This document shows, piece after piece, positions 14,925 through 16,853 of a DNA stretch of 16,853 nucleotides. This DNA comes from DATLWR01 sp035576205. GTDB lineage: Bacteria > Pseudomonadota > Zetaproteobacteria > Mariprofundales > Mariprofundaceae. The notes under the pieces were generated by a model. It had not been told where the DNA came from, did no database searches, and was given only the letters and a program-made list of their open reading frames with translations. Position numbers and translations under genes: made by a program. The DNA lies in the NCBI GenBank assembly GCA_035576205.1, contig DATLWR010000055.1:1-16853 (forward strand). Direction: 5' to 3'. The first letter of the stretch is position 1; each line of letters opens with the position of its first letter.

Positions 14925-16199
14925 GTGAAAGTACTCGTAGTCGGCGGCGGTGGCCGCGAACATGCCCTCTGCTGGAAGCTGAAGCGCTCCGCATCGGTGA
15001 CCGAGGTGGTCTGCGCCCCCGGCAATCCTGGCATCGCCCGCGAGGCACGCTGCGTTGCCATCGGTGCCGAGGATGTCGGCGGGCTCGTGAAGCTTGCCCA
15101 TGCCGAGAAGCCCGACCTCGTGGTCGTCGGCCCCGAGGCGCCGCTGGTGAAGGGCCTCGCCGACCGACTGCGCGCCGACGGTTTTCCGGTCTATGGCCCC
15201 AGCCAGGCGGCAGCCATGCTGGAAGGTAGCAAATCCTTCTCCAAGGAGCTGATGGACGAGGCCGGTGTGCCGACCGCCCGATTCGAAACCCATACCGACC
15301 CGGACGCCGCCGAAGCCCTGATCCGCAAGTGGGGCGCGCCGATCGTCGTGAAGGCTTCGGGCCTGGCTGCCGGCAAGGGCGTCATCGTCGCCCACGACGT
15401 CGAGGAGGCGGTGGAAGCCGCCCGCGACATGCTCTCCGGCAATGCCTTCGGCGATGCCGGCTCGCAGGTGGTCATCGAGGAGTTCCTCGAGGGCGAGGAG
15501 GCCAGCTGCCTGTTCATCGTCTCCGGCGACACGATTCTTCCTCTTGCCTCATCGCAGGATCACAAGGCGTTGCTCGACGGCGACAAGGGGCCGAACACCG
15601 GCGGTATGGGCGCCTATTCGCCCGCCCCGTGCGTCACTCCCGAAGTGGCCGAGACAGTGCTGGAGAAGATCGCCCGGCCGACCGTCGCAGCACTGAAGGC
15701 GCGCGGCATCGAATTCATCGGTACCCTCTATGCCGGCGTCATGCTGACCAGGGACGGCCCGAAGACGCTGGAGTTCAACGTCCGTTTCGGCGACCCGGAG
15801 TGCCAGCCGCTGATGAGCCGGCTGACGAGCGATCTCGGCCAGGTGTTGCTGGCCGCGGCCGAAAAGCGGCTGGAAGGCGTGCAGCTCACCTGGAGCAACG
15901 ACATCGCGCTATGCGTGGTGGTCGCCTCCGAGGGTTACCCGGGCAGCTTTACCAAGGGGCAGCCGATCGGCGGCCTCGATGCTGTGGAGGCGGCCGGCAC
16001 CATCGTCTTCCATGCCGGCACCGCCGAGAAGGACGGCAACATCGTCAACACAGGAGGGCGCGTGCTGGGTGTCACCGCACTGGCGCCGACCGTGCGCGAA
16101 GCGCAGAAGGTCGTCTATGCCGCACTCGAGCACCTCGACTGGCCCGGGGGTTTCTATCGCCGCGATATCGGCTATCGTGCTGTGGCGAGGGAGAATTGA
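14925..16199 (+). CDS. purD: Phosphoribosylamine-glycine ligase (GAR synthetase)
   Basis: PurD is an ATP-grasp enzyme that joins glycine to phosphoribosylamine, the second purine step. The 424-residue protein begins with the canonical MKVLVVGGGGREHAL. It carries GPEAPLVKGLAD and the GPSQAAAMLEGSKSFSKELM segment. The ATP-grasp core follows, with GLAAGKGV and EEFLEGEEAS, then DHKALLDGDKGPNTGGMGAYSP and the metal-binding EFNVRFGDPECQ. All family hallmarks are present and length is typical. GTG at 14925 is chosen from its AGGAG. purE begins two bases after its stop, so the two are almost certainly co-transcribed. Confidence 0.97.
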   Translation: MKVLVVGGGGREHALCWKLKRSASVTEVVCAPGNPGIAREARCVAIGAEDVGGLVKLAHAEKPDLVVVGPEAPLVKGLADRLRADGFPVYGPSQAAAMLEGSKSFSKELMDEAGVPTARFETHTDPDAAEALIRKWGAPIVVKASGLAAGKGVIVAHDVEEAVEAARDMLSGNAFGDAGSQVVIEEFLEGEEASCLFIVSGDTILPLASSQDHKALLDGDKGPNTGGMGAYSPAPCVTPEVAETVLEKIARPTVAALKARGIEFIGTLYAGVMLTRDGPKTLEFNVRFGDPECQPLMSRLTSDLGQVLLAAAEKRLEGVQLTWSNDIALCVVVASEGYPGSFTKGQPIGGLDAVEAAGTIVFHAGTAEKDGNIVNTGGRVLGVTALAPTVREAQKVVYAALEHLDWPGGFYRRDIGYRAVAREN

Positions 16200-16201
16200 C
16201 C

Positions 16202-16666
16202 ATGGAAAACATCAAGGTACTGATTCTGATGGGCAGCAAGAACGACCTGCCGGTCATGGAGAAGGCATCGGCGGTGCTCGACGAGTACGGCGTGCCGAAC
16301 AGGACGCTGATCCGCTCGGCACACCGCACGCCGGAAGCGACCGTGCAGGCGGTGAAAGATGCCGAAGCCGCCGGTTGCCAGGTGTTCATCTGCGCGGCCG
16401 GCATGGCCGCACATCTCGCTGGTGTCGTCGCCTCGAAAACGGTGAAGCCGGTGATCGGCGTGCCGATCGCCTCCGGCCCCTTGCAGGGCCAGGACGCGCT
16501 GCTCTCCACCGTCATGATGCCGCCCGGCATCCCAGTGGCGACGGTGGCGATCAACGGCGCCCGCAACGCGGGGCTGCTGGCCATCCAGATGCTGGCGCAG
16601 ACGGATGCGACGCTCGCCGACAAGCTCAAGGCCGCCCGCGCCGCCGAAGCGATCCCGCAGGACTGA
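16202..16666 (+). CDS. purE: N5-carboxyaminoimidazole ribonucleotide mutase (PurE class I)
   Basis: PurE converts N5-CAIR to CAIR in purine synthesis; class I enzymes use the N5-CAIR made by PurK. The 154-residue protein has GSKNDLPVMEKA near the N-terminus, the active-site SAHRTPE loop, the AGMAAHLAGVVASKT segment, GVPI, and the MPPGIPVATVAI stretch. Together these are typical class I features, including the retained histidine in the HRTP loop. ATG at 16202 lies two bases after the purD stop, with GGGAG eight bases upstream. PurK does not follow immediately; a TsaC-like gene does. Confidence 0.96.
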   Translation: MENIKVLILMGSKNDLPVMEKASAVLDEYGVPNRTLIRSAHRTPEATVQAVKDAEAAGCQVFICAAGMAAHLAGVVASKTVKPVIGVPIASGPLQGQDALLSTVMMPPGIPVATVAINGARNAGLLAIQMLAQTDATLADKLKAARAAEAIPQD

Positions 16667-16676
16667 ATTTCTCCAT

Positions 16677-16853
16677 ATGTGGGTCCGCCGCAAGCTCGCG
16701 ACCCTGAAAGCCGCACGCCTCATCCGCCGCGGCCGCCTCATCGGCCACATGACCGGCACCGTCGCCGGCGTCGCCGCCTCGCCCCTGCATCCGCACGGGC
16801 CGCTTCGGCTGCAGCGCTTCAAGCAGCGGCAGGGGCCGTTCCTGCTGCTGGCC
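16677..16853 (+). CDS. YrdC/TsaC/Sua5-like protein, partial (runs off right edge)
   Basis: Fifty-nine in-frame codons are visible. The pattern AARLIRRGRLIGHMTGTVAGVAASP, then RLQRFKQRQGPFLLLA, lines up with the TsaC/YrdC start (helix, VIAxPTxTVxGLGxDP, then KxR and PLxLLx). This family makes threonylcarbamoyl-AMP for tRNA t6A modification. The basic KQR pair is kept, but the usual Pro-Thr reads Met-Thr and Tyr/Phe-Gly reads Ala-Gly, so it is divergent. ATG at 16677 lies ten bases after purE without a clear ribosome-binding site. In many Gammaproteobacteria tsaC lies near purE-purK, which supports the call. The rest of the gene is outside the window. Confidence 0.6.
   Translation, partial: MWVRRKLATLKAARLIRRGRLIGHMTGTVAGVAASPLHPHGPLRLQRFKQRQGPFLLLA

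Noticed and set aside
15329..16666. 445-codon frame that continues into purE
   Set aside because: Only its last 154 residues are PurE; the upstream part is an Arg-rich alternative frame of purD, and purE has its own ATG with ribosome-binding site.
1..16853. CRISPR array, tRNA, rRNA, integrase or insertion sequence
   Set aside because: No regularly spaced repeats, tRNA-like cloverleaf, rRNA core or transposase/integrase motif was seen on either strand.

Overview
The window is a GC-rich stretch of bacterial chromosome, by eye about 60-65% GC. It is densely packed with housekeeping genes in tight operons. The families and order (pyrR-pyrB-pyrC after ruvX, an rsmD-coaD pair, M16 peptidase pair, purE followed by a TsaC/YrdC-like gene) point to a Gram-negative proteobacterium. 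A type 1B dihydroorotate dehydrogenase subunit (PyrK) beside a proteobacterial-style pyrR-pyrB-pyrC cluster would suit Zetaproteobacteria, some Gammaproteobacteria or related deep branches. I cannot place it more precisely from sequence alone.

Layout. (1) Positions 1-4686, minus strand: a pyrimidine operon reading FNR-like oxidoreductase > ruvX > pyrR > pyrB > pyrC > pyrK, with pyrK running off the left edge. Three successive junctions are ATGA stop/start overlaps, so the middle of the operon is probably translationally coupled. (2) 4738-5589, plus: prmA, divergent from the oxidoreductase across only 51 bp. (3) 5648-10203, minus: an operon of two exported M16 peptidase-family proteins (one with the HxxEH zinc motif, one without), a response regulator with a degenerate GGDEF-like domain, rsmD and coaD; three of its four junctions are again ATGA overlaps. 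(4) 10449-12002, plus: purH, closed by a strong, apparently bidirectional terminator. (5) 12064-12612, minus: an unrecognised membrane protein gene in a sharply AT-richer patch, bordered on its upstream side by a perfect 18-bp tandem duplication. (6) 12687-14765, minus: a phospholipase D-type cardiolipin synthase-like gene downstream of a DMT/EamA transporter. (7) 14925 to the right edge, plus: purD, purE and the start of a divergent TsaC/YrdC-like gene.

Biologically, the window is dominated by nucleotide biosynthesis: de novo pyrimidine steps 2-4 on the left and purine steps (PurD, PurE, PurH) on the right. RNA and ribosome modification (prmA, rsmD, possibly the TsaC-like gene) and coenzyme A synthesis (coaD) are interspersed. 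No complete mobile element, CRISPR array, rRNA or tRNA was seen. The parts least explained by ordinary annotation are the AT-rich membrane-protein gene with its flanking repeats and the response regulator with an inactive-looking GGDEF domain coupled to a periplasmic peptidase pair. I see no clear evidence of a complete, previously undescribed system.
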